A stretch of 64,000 bases of DNA from Andreprevotia sp. IGB-42 (GCF_009848685.1 NZ_WXTX01000008.1:1-64000), one strand, 5' to 3'; positions 51,801 through 60,422 are shown, counted from the stretch's first letter. Notes: a model not told the origin generated them from the letters alone. Translations and numbers: made by a program.

Positions 51801-54178
51801 CAAGTCACGCTGTAGATGGCCGCGCGGGTGGATACGTCGGTACCGGGATACTCGAAGCGGCCCTCAAATACATTGGTCGGGTTGAAGCCCGCAGACAGCT
51901 GGTCATCCGGGCGGTCCTGGCAGATCACCACGCCCGATGCACCCCAATACACCAGACCCCGGAACACCGCACTCAGCTCGGTCAGCACACGCAGCGCTTG
52001 CGTCTCGTCGGCGTAGCGGATGTTGCATGCAAAGCGCGGCTCCAACCCACCCAACCCATCTGGCACCAGCTCGTCGCAGAACTGCGCCATACGGTACAGC
52101 GCCCACTTGTTGAACAGCTCGGCCGAGAGGTAATCACCCAGCCCGCCGCGCTTTGCCAGGCTCAGGAACAGGAAATGCCAGACCGGGTTGTCGGTCCACG
52201 CCTTCTTGAACTCGCCGTTCCAGCCGCCGTTATTGGTGCCGGCACCGGTGGTGGCATAGGTGCGGGTCAGTGGGTCGTAGTTGGCGGGGATATCGATCTC
52301 GCACGATCCGCGCAGATCGATGGCGCGGTCGGGCAGGTTCGGGTAGTCCTTGGCCCTGATCCAGTACGACGCATACGCCGTGTAGGGCCAGTTGTATTTC
52401 TCCAGGAATACTTGCGTATAGCTCGACAGGAACAGGCTGGTCTGCAGACGACTGTTGCTGCTGTCCCAGGTGAGGCGGCGCACGCGCAGCGTCCACGGGT
52501 CGCTGCCTGCAGGCCGCTGCAGCGTGACGCTGAACTGGTAGGTGCCGGAGATCGCATCGACCAGCTCGATGTCGCTACGGATCGCGCATTGCTCTCCGGA
52601 TACGGCGAATGCCAGCGGGTACGTGGTGTTGATGTTGGTCCCGGCCGCGCGCGTGTTGACCACGTACTCGGCCCGCAGCACTTCCAGCAGCACGCGGGTG
52701 GGCACCGTAAATGCCTTCGGCGCCAAGCTGGCCAACTCGCCACTGTCCAGGGAAACCCGGGTCTGCAGCTTGCTCGGTGCACCTGAGCCGTTGCCGCCGC
52801 CTTCACCGTTACTGCCTGGGCCAATGCCGCCAATGACGCCGCCACCATTCCCGCCAGGCGATTGCCACAGCGAGTCGGCCCCATAGGCTTGCTCACCGCC
52901 CCATTGCACCTCACCCCAGACGCCATTGATCTGTACCTGGATGCCGGCACGCAGCACCAGGCTGACCGAGGCCAGCGAATTGACGTTGCTGGGCCCATCG
53001 GCCGGAATGGTTGGGTAAGTAGCGACAGCGAAGAAACGCGCAGCAGCTGCAGCCTCGGCGCCGACCTCGATCTGGTAGCGACCATTGCCCAGTACTGCCG
53101 GTGCCGTGGCAATCCAGTCTTGCTGGTGCATCGAGCGGCTGCTGTCGGTCATGCGCAGCGCAAACCAGCCGCTGCCGGTATTGCCCTCGAATGCCAGCTT
53201 GATGGAACGCGCATCCAGCCCGCCGCCGTCGTTCTGGTAGCCCAGCCCGGGCACCTGGAACGTCAGCCGCACATAGTCAGCACTGCCGGCACTGATCGGC
53301 AGGTTGTATGGTGAGCCGTCGAAGCGGATCTCGCGGCCGTCGGGGATTTCCTGCTCCAGCGAGCTGGCGCCGACGGCACTGTCGTGCACCAGCAGCGGCT
53401 GGTCGGCGGTACCGCGCATGAACGCGAAGCTCGGCGGGTTCTCCATGCGGCCGATGGGCACCTCGCCCAGATAGACGTCCTGCATCGGGTCGCCATGCGC
53501 CAAGCCAGCGACTGGCCCCTCGGCGATCACGTCGACGACGTGCAGCCAGGCTTCGCTCTGGACTTTGCCGTCGCGCGAAATGTCTTTGATGCGCTGGCCC
53601 GTGACGACAGCAATGCCCGGCACGATCATCCGGCCGAGCACGATGGGAATCGGCAAGCCCTCGCCGTACTGGCTGACTGGTCCGCCAAAGCCATACGACG
53701 AGCCGCGATCTGCCATGTCGCTGCTGGCCGGGTGCGGTGCAAACAACTGCGTGACGCCGCCAATGATCAGCGACGTGGCCAGCCCCATGGCGGCCGCATA
53801 GCCGGTCGAACCTGCCGCAAAGATCGGGGTCGCCCACAGCGACTGGCCATAGGTGACTACGGCCAGAATCACCCCGATCGCGATGCCGACCCACTTCGAT
53901 TTGGCGCCGGCCGGCTGCGGGATGAAATGGAAATCGACGTGGGCCCCGCGGTACAGCTGCAGCTCATCGATGGCCAGCGCATCCCCATCGGCCAAGATCA
54001 CCCATTCGACATTGGCCCGCGCCTGCCGGCGTAGTTCCTGCTCGAACTCGGGATAGCGGGCGCACAGCGCGTTGACGGCGTCGGCCGGGTTGCTCACGGC
54101 CAGTGCGTGATGTTCCCCGAACAGTTCGCCCAGAGGCCCATGCAGATAGATGTTACGAATTTCGGTGGCGAAGGGCAT
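48881..54178 (-). CDS. fused tail assembly protein I / host specificity protein J
   Basis: A single 1765-aa frame. Residues 1-195 correspond to lambda gpI: a beta-grasp-like start (MPFATEIRNIYLHGPLGELF), the AGAKS motif and a Gly/Ala-rich hydrophobic stretch (95-145), then GLPIPIVLGRMIVPG, which parallels the LPVLYGEMRVGS end of gpI. From about 200 the gpJ sequence begins (AWLHVVDVIAEGPVAGL), with FNKWALYRMAQFCDELVPDG, CQDRP and VLRPGDLIEVSD blocks. Fibronectin-like domains and a DUF1983-like coiled region follow. gpJ forms the tail tip that recognises the host. The last 26 bp of gpK overlap its start. Confidence 0.88.
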   Translation of the reverse strand: MPFATEIRNIYLHGPLGELFGEHHALAVSNPADAVNALCARYPEFEQELRRQARANVEWVILADGDALAIDELQLYRGAHVDFHFIPQPAGAKSKWVGIAIGVILAVVTYGQSLWATPIFAAGSTGYAAAMGLATSLIIGGVTQLFAPHPASSDMADRGSSYGFGGPVSQYGEGLPIPIVLGRMIVPGIAVVTGQRIKDISRDGKVQSEAWLHVVDVIAEGPVAGLAHGDPMQDVYLGEVPIGRMENPPSFAFMRGTADQPLLVHDSAVGASSLEQEIPDGREIRFDGSPYNLPISAGSADYVRLTFQVPGLGYQNDGGGLDARSIKLAFEGNTGSGWFALRMTDSSRSMHQQDWIATAPAVLGNGRYQIEVGAEAAAAARFFAVATYPTIPADGPSNVNSLASVSLVLRAGIQVQINGVWGEVQWGGEQAYGADSLWQSPGGNGGGVIGGIGPGSNGEGGGNGSGAPSKLQTRVSLDSGELASLAPKAFTVPTRVLLEVLRAEYVVNTRAAGTNINTTYPLAFAVSGEQCAIRSDIELVDAISGTYQFSVTLQRPAGSDPWTLRVRRLTWDSSNSRLQTSLFLSSYTQVFLEKYNWPYTAYASYWIRAKDYPNLPDRAIDLRGSCEIDIPANYDPLTRTYATTGAGTNNGGWNGEFKKAWTDNPVWHFLFLSLAKRGGLGDYLSAELFNKWALYRMAQFCDELVPDGLGGLEPRFACNIRYADETQALRVLTELSAVFRGLVYWGASGVVICQDRPDDQLSAGFNPTNVFEGRFEYPGTDVSTRAAIYSVTWQNPANFYRAEVKRYEGVDPFSGRSLIEKYGITREKSVAGLGICSEAMALRACKWACYTDWAEWEPVTFKVGADGEVLRPGDLIEVSDPLKAGEERGFRILAIDGHQFTLNEPLTWSAGMQLVWYDYGVHPIARRVYAVSSFAGAQSVVTVTTSEPVMPRLESPVIAESDDLHPPRYRVIAFNEDERQVSAIRTHPDKLSFVEKDQVLRPVDTTNLPDLHALPPTPTALAVRDEVYKDAGQTTRNRLIASWQGGAPGVRGYIVAWRRAGTLYYDEQPETLNNSQALQPVEAGAKYDVKVWALNLVGRRSLPAELLAYEPTATGPIPEQVILQLDGPFTSIGLRVHWEPISVAAGYEIRFEDFAGNLVHRRDLGLATQYGYSLDAMRAEGGPWRWLRVKVRAIDAFAQAGEWGVLDAQNPQAAAPALTLTAGGMAVSAKFTTADTDTLGFLLWLSTEPSCPTTDITLVYEGNTPSAQIGSLSGGPLILGTTYYARASAFDAFGRDNLNYSGVVSVTTQDITQIIKELGGLGPEALTPELIEQLNKLGILEGVDLGAIINAADQQGKLAIAQAYALLGQEQGWEKRRALGNTVAGVRRDVTVIADGLEAEATQRETLAVQVGQNTAAIVTEQTARVNADWAFSAQMTVLQTDYFGNKATVQQTLTSQASAISAASSAITTLSGQVGSNTGAITDILTLNIGTGTALATKFSNLTTSVNNHTSSISVLQSSVDGLGSQWAVTIVDTGPYGKKVSGIKLASGVSGTSFDVFSNVFRVSMPDGSGSKQVFVVGTLSDGSSGVGINGNLFVDGSIYARSLAVTSLAAITANLGTVTAGVIQSPTGLMFLNLLTGYAEFSNIKVNGQIIATDNMQYGAVSTGATVSLPTGGASGSASITVSVPAGGVVVLFCSGYFNTSSGGTPLTGATYSRSGWSEQAANHNTDLSPPAGSVTYTVSWSTGAPGAALQYGKLTVIVLKR

Positions 54179-54845
54179 GCGTCAGGGTCCGGCGCCAGAC
54201 ACCGTCGAACTCGTCGACGATGGAATAGCGGTTTTCAATGTGGTGGAGCAGGCGGTTATCGGTGAGCAACACGCCGCTGTGATTGCACTGGCCGGCCTGC
54301 AGGCGAAACAGCAGCACGTCGCCGTGCCGCGCCTCGCTGTGCGCGATCTCGCTGAAGCCGTAGCGGCGCAGGCGGGTGAGGAACGCGTCAGGCTCGTCCA
54401 GCTCCCAATCCGGCCGGCTGCAGCACTCGGTGCCCGGCAGCCAGATGGCCAGCTCGCTGGCGTACCAATCGCGCACCAGGCTCCAGCAATCGGCAGTGCC
54501 CCAGGCGAACGGCCGGCCGGTGTAGCGACGCCCTGCAGGGATGCAGTACCAGGCAGCGGCGCCGACGGCGTAGACGTGATGCGGCAGACGAAATGCAGCT
54601 GCTGCATCGATGTCGGCCTGACTGGGTGGCGAGCTGTCCGGATGGCTGTGCAGCACGGCGGCAATGCGGCCGGCGCGGGACGCGGCCAGCCACGTCGCCG
54701 GCGACACCTGGTAGCACTGGGTGGGCTCGGGGTGCACGTTGTCGCATGGCCACAGCGTCCAGCTGTCGCCGGCATCGATCACCAGTGCGACAGCCTCGCG
54801 CTGGCCAGCGTCACGGGCGAGCTGTTCAAAGGCAGCGCGGATCAT
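54153..54845 (-). CDS. tail tip assembly protein K (JAB + NlpC/P60)
   Basis: A 230-aa protein with two domains, as in lambda gpK. The N-terminal JAB/MPN domain carries HSHP (His66, His68) and SQADID (Asp78/80), a zinc isopeptidase-type site. The C-terminal NlpC/P60 domain has Cys120 (WGTADCWSLVRDWY) and His189 (NHSGVLL). It probably processes peptidoglycan or tail proteins during tail tip assembly. Start at 54845 by ATGA overlap with gpL; a longer open frame upstream is a shadow. Confidence 0.9.
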   Translation of the reverse strand: MIRAAFEQLARDAGQREAVALVIDAGDSWTLWPCDNVHPEPTQCYQVSPATWLAASRAGRIAAVLHSHPDSSPPSQADIDAAAAFRLPHHVYAVGAAAWYCIPAGRRYTGRPFAWGTADCWSLVRDWYASELAIWLPGTECCSRPDWELDEPDAFLTRLRRYGFSEIAHSEARHGDVLLFRLQAGQCNHSGVLLTDNRLLHHIENRYSIVDEFDGVWRRTLTHALRHRNS

Positions 54846-55597
54846 CGGCGAGCCTGCGCTGCTGCAACGAAAATGCGTGCCGGCAGCACGGCGGTTTCGC
54901 CGAACCGGAGCTTGCAGCCGCCCTCGTTGTGGCTGCAGTTGTCCATGTCGGGCGTGCACGGCTGGTTGTACACGTCGAAATATTTGCCCGGTACCGGCAC
55001 CCACCTGCAGCCGCCGCTGGTGTCTTTGTAACGCCAGGTGCAGGTGCGGGCGGTGATGCGCGAGTTGGGCATGGTGACGCCCATCAGGTCGGTCTTGCTG
55101 CCCAGGACGAGGGTGACGACCTCCCAGTTTTCGCCTTCCTTCTGCTTGATCTCCCACTGTTCCAGCGGGAAATGCGCAGCAGGATCGGCGCGCGGGTTGC
55201 CTTCGCGGAAGTTCACCGCGTCCAGGTGCCTGGTCTTCAGGCGCAGGCGGTACACCTTGCCGGTGACCAGGTCGCCGCCCAGGCTCTCCAGCATCATGGT
55301 TACCGCGCCATTGACGTTGCCGATGATCAGCTTGGGCCGGGGCATCGAGCCATCACCGGCCCACTCGAATCCGCTCGCCTGCAGGGGCACCGGTATAAAG
55401 GGCTCGTCCTGGAACACGATGGGCTCGCCGAACTGGTTGACCTGGTCTGCCCAGCGCGTGATGCCGCCGCCGAGGTGCGTGGTATCCACCAGCCACAGCG
55501 TGATATCGCCGTCCTGGTCCAGCTGCTGCAGCGATGCGAGCAGCGCCAGCTGGCTATCGTTGGGCGCTGCGCCCGGGTATTCCTGGGCGATGGTCAT
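54842..55597 (-). CDS. minor tail protein L (Fe-S tail tip protein)
   Basis: A 251-aa homologue of lambda gpL by sequence pattern and order. The C-terminal domain has five Cys (186, 197, 214, 221, 228; TCTWRYKDTSGGCRW and CTPDMDNCSHNEGGC), the region that binds an iron-sulfur cluster in lambda gpL. Start at 55597 overlaps the gpM stop (ATGA). Confidence 0.88.
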   Translation of the reverse strand: MTIAQEYPGAAPNDSQLALLASLQQLDQDGDITLWLVDTTHLGGGITRWADQVNQFGEPIVFQDEPFIPVPLQASGFEWAGDGSMPRPKLIIGNVNGAVTMMLESLGGDLVTGKVYRLRLKTRHLDAVNFREGNPRADPAAHFPLEQWEIKQKEGENWEVVTLVLGSKTDLMGVTMPNSRITARTCTWRYKDTSGGCRWVPVPGKYFDVYNQPCTPDMDNCSHNEGGCKLRFGETAVLPARIFVAAAQARR

Positions 55598-55932
55598 AGC
55601 GAATCCAGTGTGAAAGTGGCGGTCAAGCTGCCGTAAACGGCGTTGATGCGGGAGGCTTCCCACTCCTCGCAAATCCACTTGCCCGCCTGGCCCGTTGGGC
55701 TGGTCCAGAGGAACGGCGTAACGCCACCATGGGCGGTGAGGAAGGCATTGATGGCAGAAACCTCGGTCAGTTCACGCACGGTGAAGCTGAGCGGAATGCT
55801 GCGATCGATATTGTTCAGCCCATCACGGGCGCGCTGGACGAAGCCTTTGGCAAAGGGGGTCTTACGTACCCGGGCCTTGGCTTTCTCGGATTGCTTATTG
55901 TCCGGGATCCAGCTGAAGGTCTGCAGCGTCAT
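55594..55932 (-). CDS. minor tail protein M
   Basis: A 112-aa protein starting MTLQTFSWIPDNKQSEKAKA and containing LTAHGGVTPFLWTSPTG, typical of the phage minor tail M family. It connects the tape measure complex to the tail tip. Starts inside the overlap with the tape measure stop. Confidence 0.85.
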   Translation of the reverse strand: MTLQTFSWIPDNKQSEKAKARVRKTPFAKGFVQRARDGLNNIDRSIPLSFTVRELTEVSAINAFLTAHGGVTPFLWTSPTGQAGKWICEEWEASRINAVYGSLTATFTLDSL

Positions 55933-58700
55933 CCCCTGATCCCCGCTGCCTTGTTGCGTTCGCGCAGGGCGATCTCTTCCCGTGCAATGCTGCGCATGTC
56001 CTTGCTCATGCGCTGGGTCATGGCTTCCCAATCGCCAGCAGATCCGGACTGCGTGGTTTCGCCGGTTTCTGCGTTCACCGTGATGGAAACGTAGACCTGG
56101 TCACCACTCCCACCGGCACCGCCATACATGGCCACGCCAAGACGGCCACCCGGGCCGCGGGTCAGCGGCATCACGGCCTCGTCGCCGGCCTCGCCCATCA
56201 CGCCGAGGTTGAAGCGGCCGCCCTGGGCGAACTTGAACAGGGTGGGGCTGCTGTAGATCTGGTTGGAGAAGGTGCCGCCGTTGGCGAACGGCTTCACATC
56301 GCCGGCGCTGGCGCCAAAAGCACCGCCGTTGGCAAAGAAGCTGCCAGCGATGGCCACCATGGCTTTCTGGGCGGCGATCTTGCTCAGGTCGCCGAGGATG
56401 GACCGGGCCATGTCCCGCACGTTGAGCTTGCCGGTGGTGGTCCACTCGGCCGCGGCATCACCCAGTGTGTTGAAGGTGTTGCGGCCGAAGTCCTTCATCT
56501 GGCTGTACGCATCCTGTGCAGCGGATACGTACTCGCCCCAGCCTGCTTTCCAGCCGGCCAGCCCGTTGCCCTGGGCAGTGCCCAGGTCGTCGAATGTCGA
56601 GTTGATCTCTTCCCGGTTTCTCGCTGCTAGCGTGCGCGCTTCCTCGATCTGCTCGGTGGTCGAGCCTGGTGCGCGTTCTACATCGCGTACCCGGTTGTCC
56701 AGGCGGTTCAAGGCAATCTGCCGCTCACGCGCCAGGCCGTGCACGCCCATCAAGGCAATCTGCTCACGCAGCGCCTGGTTTTGGTCCTGCACTTGCCGGT
56801 CGGCGTCGGCCAGGCTGTCACCCCAGCGCGCATTGAGCGCTGCCTCACGGTCCTTGGCCCGGTCCACATCGGCGGCGAGGTCCAATCCGCTCTTGATGGT
56901 GAACTGGTAATCGCGCAGCGCCTGCTCAGCGGCATCGGCCGCCGTGGCTTCAGCACGAAGGTTGGCCACCTGGCTTTTGCTCAGTCCGTCGGCGCGGTTG
57001 TCCGCTTTCAGGAAGCGGTTGAGCTCGTCCTGGTTTCGCTGTGTCTTTGGATCCTGCCCGCGTTGCGCATAATCCAGTCCCTGATCCGCAGCGAGCTTCC
57101 CACTCTGCAACCGCTTCAGCAGGTCGTTGTATGCGTTCTCGGCTTGCCTTGAAGCTTTGGTCTGTTTGGCTTCGAACTCTTTATCGATGTTTGCAACAGC
57201 CTGCTTGTATTCGGCACTGTCCTTGCCAATACCGTACTGCGCCGCTTTCTCGTCCAAATCCTTCAACTTGCGGGCGTGCTTCTCTGCGCGGTTCTCCACC
57301 GTGGCGTAGTAGGTATCCCAGCCCTTTTTATTCTCTTCCCGGCGCTGCGACGATTCCCTTGACCAGCCAGCAAGCTGATCGGCAGCCGTGGTCGCGGTAG
57401 GTCCTGCACTACTGGTGCCGGCCATCGATGCCAGTTCTGGAAACTTGGCCGAGAATTTGGCGATATCCATGTTGAGCTGCCGTAACTGCTCAGCTCGGTT
57501 CCCTGATGCATCCCCCTTCGAGCCGAGCTGCAGGTTCCTGCGTTGCTCGAGCAGGTACTTCATACCGGCTTCGCCAGACTGTGGGGTGTACGAGAATGCG
57601 TTGATCGGATTGGCGAAGCGGCCCGCCGCCTTGGTTCCAGCCCACGCTTGGCCGAAGAAGCCCGACCCTTCCCGCTTCGCTTGCGCGATCGATGCTGTGA
57701 AATCATTCATCGCATCGGTGGCGATGTTCATCTGGCCCTTGATGGTGTCGCCCACGCCCGAGTCAGCAATGCCCTGCTTGAGCTGCTCCCACGCGCTGGC
57801 CATGCGATTTGTGGCGGCCTGCATGCCGTCGGCTGCAGCATTGGCGGCTTCAACAGTGTCCGCTTTGAGCTGCAACGAAAATTTTTGCAGCATGCTGATG
57901 GTCAGCTCACCTTGATCCAGCATCCTTGCCAGCTCGGAGGTGGTTACGCCAAGAGATGTAGCCATTGTCTGGTTGGCGATGGGCAACGCTTCTGCCAACT
58001 GACCCCGCCAGTCTTCTGCTGTGATCCGCCCTTTGCTTATCATCTGGGTCAACGCGAGTAGTGCCCGGCCGCTCTCCTCTGAGGACAGGCCCATGGCAGC
58101 ACTGGCCCGTGCTACGCCCTCAAACACGTCCCGTGCTGCCTGCCCTTCCAACGATGATCCACGGGTTGCCGCAGCGAACTTCGCGTATGAATCAGCAGTG
58201 GAGCGGAAGTCTAGGCCTAGCCGTTGAGTCATCCCGCTGATATAGGCGTACGACTCTGCAGTGCGGGCCAGATCGTTGCCGCTTGCAAAGGAAAGGGTCG
58301 TGCGCAACTTCTCCGCATGGATTTGCGCATCGATGAGAGGTGCAGCCAGTGCAACGATGGCGGCGACGGTGATGGCAATTGTGGCTGCCAGAGCTGTGAA
58401 GGCGCCGGCAAGCCGGCTCACGAAGCCGGACGACGTTTCATGCTCACGCATTGCGGCAATCATCGGACGTGCTGAATCCGCAACGCCCAGTTGCGCCGCC
58501 TTCAGCTCGAGCAGTTGGCTGCGGGTCTTACCCAATGCCTGCGCTTCTTCCTTCAGCGACGAGATGAAGCGATCACCCTCTGTGCGGGTTTTGACGGTGG
58601 CTTTCTCGATACGGTCGATCTCGGCAGTGACTTGCCGTGCTTCACCTACAAAGCCGCTGCCGTCCGCCTTGATGCGTATGCCGATCGTTTGTTCGCTCAT
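55929..58700 (-). CDS. tail tape measure protein
   Basis: The 923-aa protein sets tail length and is thought to help DNA pass the membrane. It is mostly helical, with hydrophobic segments (for example LAATIAITVAAIVALAAPLI near 105-125) and Ala/Gln/Arg-rich coiled coils up to about 700. The C-terminal 150 residues (FANGGAFGASAGDVKPFANG, then GVMGEAGDEAVMPLTRG) match the lambda tape measure C-domain. By the usual 1.5 A per residue the tail would be around 135-140 nm, an inference. Confidence 0.9.
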   Translation of the reverse strand: MSEQTIGIRIKADGSGFVGEARQVTAEIDRIEKATVKTRTEGDRFISSLKEEAQALGKTRSQLLELKAAQLGVADSARPMIAAMREHETSSGFVSRLAGAFTALAATIAITVAAIVALAAPLIDAQIHAEKLRTTLSFASGNDLARTAESYAYISGMTQRLGLDFRSTADSYAKFAAATRGSSLEGQAARDVFEGVARASAAMGLSSEESGRALLALTQMISKGRITAEDWRGQLAEALPIANQTMATSLGVTTSELARMLDQGELTISMLQKFSLQLKADTVEAANAAADGMQAATNRMASAWEQLKQGIADSGVGDTIKGQMNIATDAMNDFTASIAQAKREGSGFFGQAWAGTKAAGRFANPINAFSYTPQSGEAGMKYLLEQRRNLQLGSKGDASGNRAEQLRQLNMDIAKFSAKFPELASMAGTSSAGPTATTAADQLAGWSRESSQRREENKKGWDTYYATVENRAEKHARKLKDLDEKAAQYGIGKDSAEYKQAVANIDKEFEAKQTKASRQAENAYNDLLKRLQSGKLAADQGLDYAQRGQDPKTQRNQDELNRFLKADNRADGLSKSQVANLRAEATAADAAEQALRDYQFTIKSGLDLAADVDRAKDREAALNARWGDSLADADRQVQDQNQALREQIALMGVHGLARERQIALNRLDNRVRDVERAPGSTTEQIEEARTLAARNREEINSTFDDLGTAQGNGLAGWKAGWGEYVSAAQDAYSQMKDFGRNTFNTLGDAAAEWTTTGKLNVRDMARSILGDLSKIAAQKAMVAIAGSFFANGGAFGASAGDVKPFANGGTFSNQIYSSPTLFKFAQGGRFNLGVMGEAGDEAVMPLTRGPGGRLGVAMYGGAGGSGDQVYVSITVNAETGETTQSGSAGDWEAMTQRMSKDMRSIAREEIALRERNKAAGIRG

Positions 58701-58707
58701 GCGTCGT

Positions 58708-59097
58708 TCAATCCGAGTGGTTCAAAAGGGGCAGGGCTACGGCTTCCATCAGCTGCAGGTCCTGGGTCAATTGGCGGTGCTGGTGCCGGGGTATGTGCAG
58801 CAGCTGGAACAGCGCCTGGATGGCAATGAGGTCAATGCCCTGGAACTGGATGCCGCCGAAACCCACCAGTACGCGCCACTGGGTGCGCAGCCGCAGGAAC
58901 AAATCCAGTGCCCGGGCGTTGTCCGGCCAGATAACGTATTCCTCTGGCTCGGCCGGATCCGTTTCACGCTGCACCATGGCAATTTCCCGGGGAGAGAGGC
59001 CAAGGCCCCGCAGGGCCTCGGCTTCTGCCGCCAGTTCTTTCGGTGGGCGCTTGGGGCGGACCGGTGTGCCAGCCCAGTGGCGGGCCGCCCCGATCAG
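58708..59097 (-). CDS. gpT extension of tail assembly chaperone gpGT (-1 frame, DUF1799-like)
   Basis: This frame has no need of its own start: it is open from the gpG frameshift site (59097) to the stop at 58708 and reads LIGAARHWAGTPVRPKRPPK, continuing to EYVIWPDNARALDLFLRLRT, QWRVLVGFGG and IQALFQLLHIPRH, a DUF1799-like pattern. A shorter ORF from ATG 58977 exists, but the coding quality extends upstream of it. Joined to gpG, it would give a 243-aa gpGT that assembles the tape measure and tail tube. Confidence 0.75.
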   Translation of the reverse strand: MIGAARHWAGTPVRPKRPPKELAAEAEALRGLGLSPREIAMVQRETDPAEPEEYVIWPDNARALDLFLRLRTQWRVLVGFGGIQFQGIDLIAIQALFQLLHIPRHQHRQLTQDLQLMEAVALPLLNHSD

Positions 59098-59438
59098 TTT
59101 CCCCGGCGGCCCTCGCCGGCCAGCGTGGCGAAAAACGCCCTGGTGATGGCCTTGCGGGCATAAGTGACGTTGAGCAGGCTGGTTTTCAGTTCATCGGAGT
59201 ACGGCATGGGGTTGCCGGCGTGGTCCTGAATCCGGTCTGCGCCCACTATGTATTTCTCGATCAGGTCCGGTGCGTCTTCGTCTTGGCGGGCCAGCACCTG
59301 GTCAACTTCGTCCTGCAGGGGCAGCTCGAACGTCACATCGATTTCATGCTTCCGGACGGTGCCGCCGTCCTGCGGTACCGGGATCGATACCGGTACGGAG
59401 ACCTTCAGGCGCTCATCGGGTTTGGGGAGCTTGAACAT
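59094..59438 (-). CDS. tail assembly chaperone gpG
   Basis: A 114-aa protein (MFKLPKPDERLKVSVPVSIP) followed by ELPLQDEVDQVLARQDEDA and a C-terminal FFATLAGEGRRGN. It sits between the tail tube and tape measure genes as in lambda. Its last sense codons contain GGGAAAC immediately before the TGA stop, allowing a -1 shift into the gpT frame. Confidence 0.85.
   Translation of the reverse strand: MFKLPKPDERLKVSVPVSIPVPQDGGTVRKHEIDVTFELPLQDEVDQVLARQDEDAPDLIEKYIVGADRIQDHAGNPMPYSDELKTSLLNVTYARKAITRAFFATLAGEGRRGN
59097..59103 (-). promoter_or_regulatory. -1 ribosomal frameshift site GGGAAAC
   Basis: In gpG frame the codons read CGG GGA AAC TGA. The heptamer G GGA AAC fits the X XXY YYZ rule and is close to the lambda GGGAAAG site at the same place. 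A one-base backward slip continues into the open gpT frame. Confidence 0.8.
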
Positions 59439-59474
59439 GGTTTTTCCTTTGAGAGTGGGCAGGGATTGACCCGC

Positions 59475-60422
59475 TTACTGCGAGCGGATGAAGAAATCGT
59501 TGTTGCCGGTGGGGCCGTGCGTGAACTTCAGGGCCAGCTTCAGCGCCACGTCTTTGTCGCGGTCTTCGTAGCTGGCGCCGGTCACCTGCAGGTAGTTGCT
59601 GTTCACGTTCACCTGGTTGCCCTCGGTGGTGCCGTGCAGGAACGAGAAGGCGCCGACGGTGGCCAGGCGCACCGCATCGAAGAAGTTGTAACTGTTGAGG
59701 TCCGGATCCGGGATCACGATCGACCCCACCGGTGCGCGATCGGTGATCACCACGTCTTCCCTGCCAGGCAGGTCGCGGTGCACCACGGTGTTGGCCAGCT
59801 GCATCTCGAACTCGTAGAACGGGGTATTCAGCCCGTGCACGTTCGCCATGCTGGTATTGGCCTTGTTGACGCCCTCCGGCTTTTGCCAGGCGCTCAGGTC
59901 CAGCGTGCCGGGTGGTGGGGCAGTGGCGATGCCGCCATACAGCGCCGTGTATTTCACGCCCATCACCGGTAGCTTGCCGGCGGCAACCGAGATCTTGGTC
60001 ATGTCGCCGCGGGCGCCCAGCAACTTGTGCAGCTTGCCGGCGTAGTAGTAGTAAATGGTGCCGCTGGGCACTGCCGCGGAGATCGGGTTGTATTCCACGC
60101 TGACATCGGGCGTGATCACCTCGGCAAAGCTGCAGAGCTGCAGCGCCAGGCCCCAGGCGGGCGCCACACCCAGCGTGCCGGATCCGGCGAACTCCAGCTC
60201 GGCTTCCAGCAGCATGCTTTGGCCGACCAGGATGTCTTCCATGTGCCCCAGCGCTGGCGTGGCAATGTCGCGGGCTTCCATCTTGGCTTCCAGCGGCGTG
60301 ATGTTGGCATTGCGCAGCAGAATGGCGTTGCTGTTGCCCACCGGCATGGCATCCACACCGTAGGTGGTTTCCTTTTTCAGCAGGGCGGCTTTTACGCGCG
60401 TTGAACCGGGCATGGTGGTCAA
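59475..60422 (-). CDS. phage major tail tube protein
   Basis: A 315-aa protein in the position of lambda gpV, just upstream of gpG. Beta-rich sequence with features of the tail tube family: MPGSTRVKAALLKKETTYGVD at the start (residues 4 onward), an EMEARDIATPALGHMEDILVG-like segment, and a C-terminal Asp/Asn-rich part. Starts by ATGA overlap with the preceding gene; a second ATG three codons in is possible. Confidence 0.82.
   Translation of the reverse strand: MTTMPGSTRVKAALLKKETTYGVDAMPVGNSNAILLRNANITPLEAKMEARDIATPALGHMEDILVGQSMLLEAELEFAGSGTLGVAPAWGLALQLCSFAEVITPDVSVEYNPISAAVPSGTIYYYYAGKLHKLLGARGDMTKISVAAGKLPVMGVKYTALYGGIATAPPPGTLDLSAWQKPEGVNKANTSMANVHGLNTPFYEFEMQLANTVVHRDLPGREDVVITDRAPVGSIVIPDPDLNSYNFFDAVRLATVGAFSFLHGTTEGNQVNVNSNYLQVTGASYEDRDKDVALKLALKFTHGPTGNNDFFIRSQ

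Noticed and set aside
50543-52786. Long plus-strand open frame inside the gpI-gpJ gene
   Set aside because: Antisense shadow of gpJ, caused by high GC at third positions.
58708-58977. Separate gene starting at ATG 58977 downstream of gpG
   Set aside because: The coding character of the same frame continues upstream to the gpG slip site, so it is better read as the frameshifted extension of gpG.
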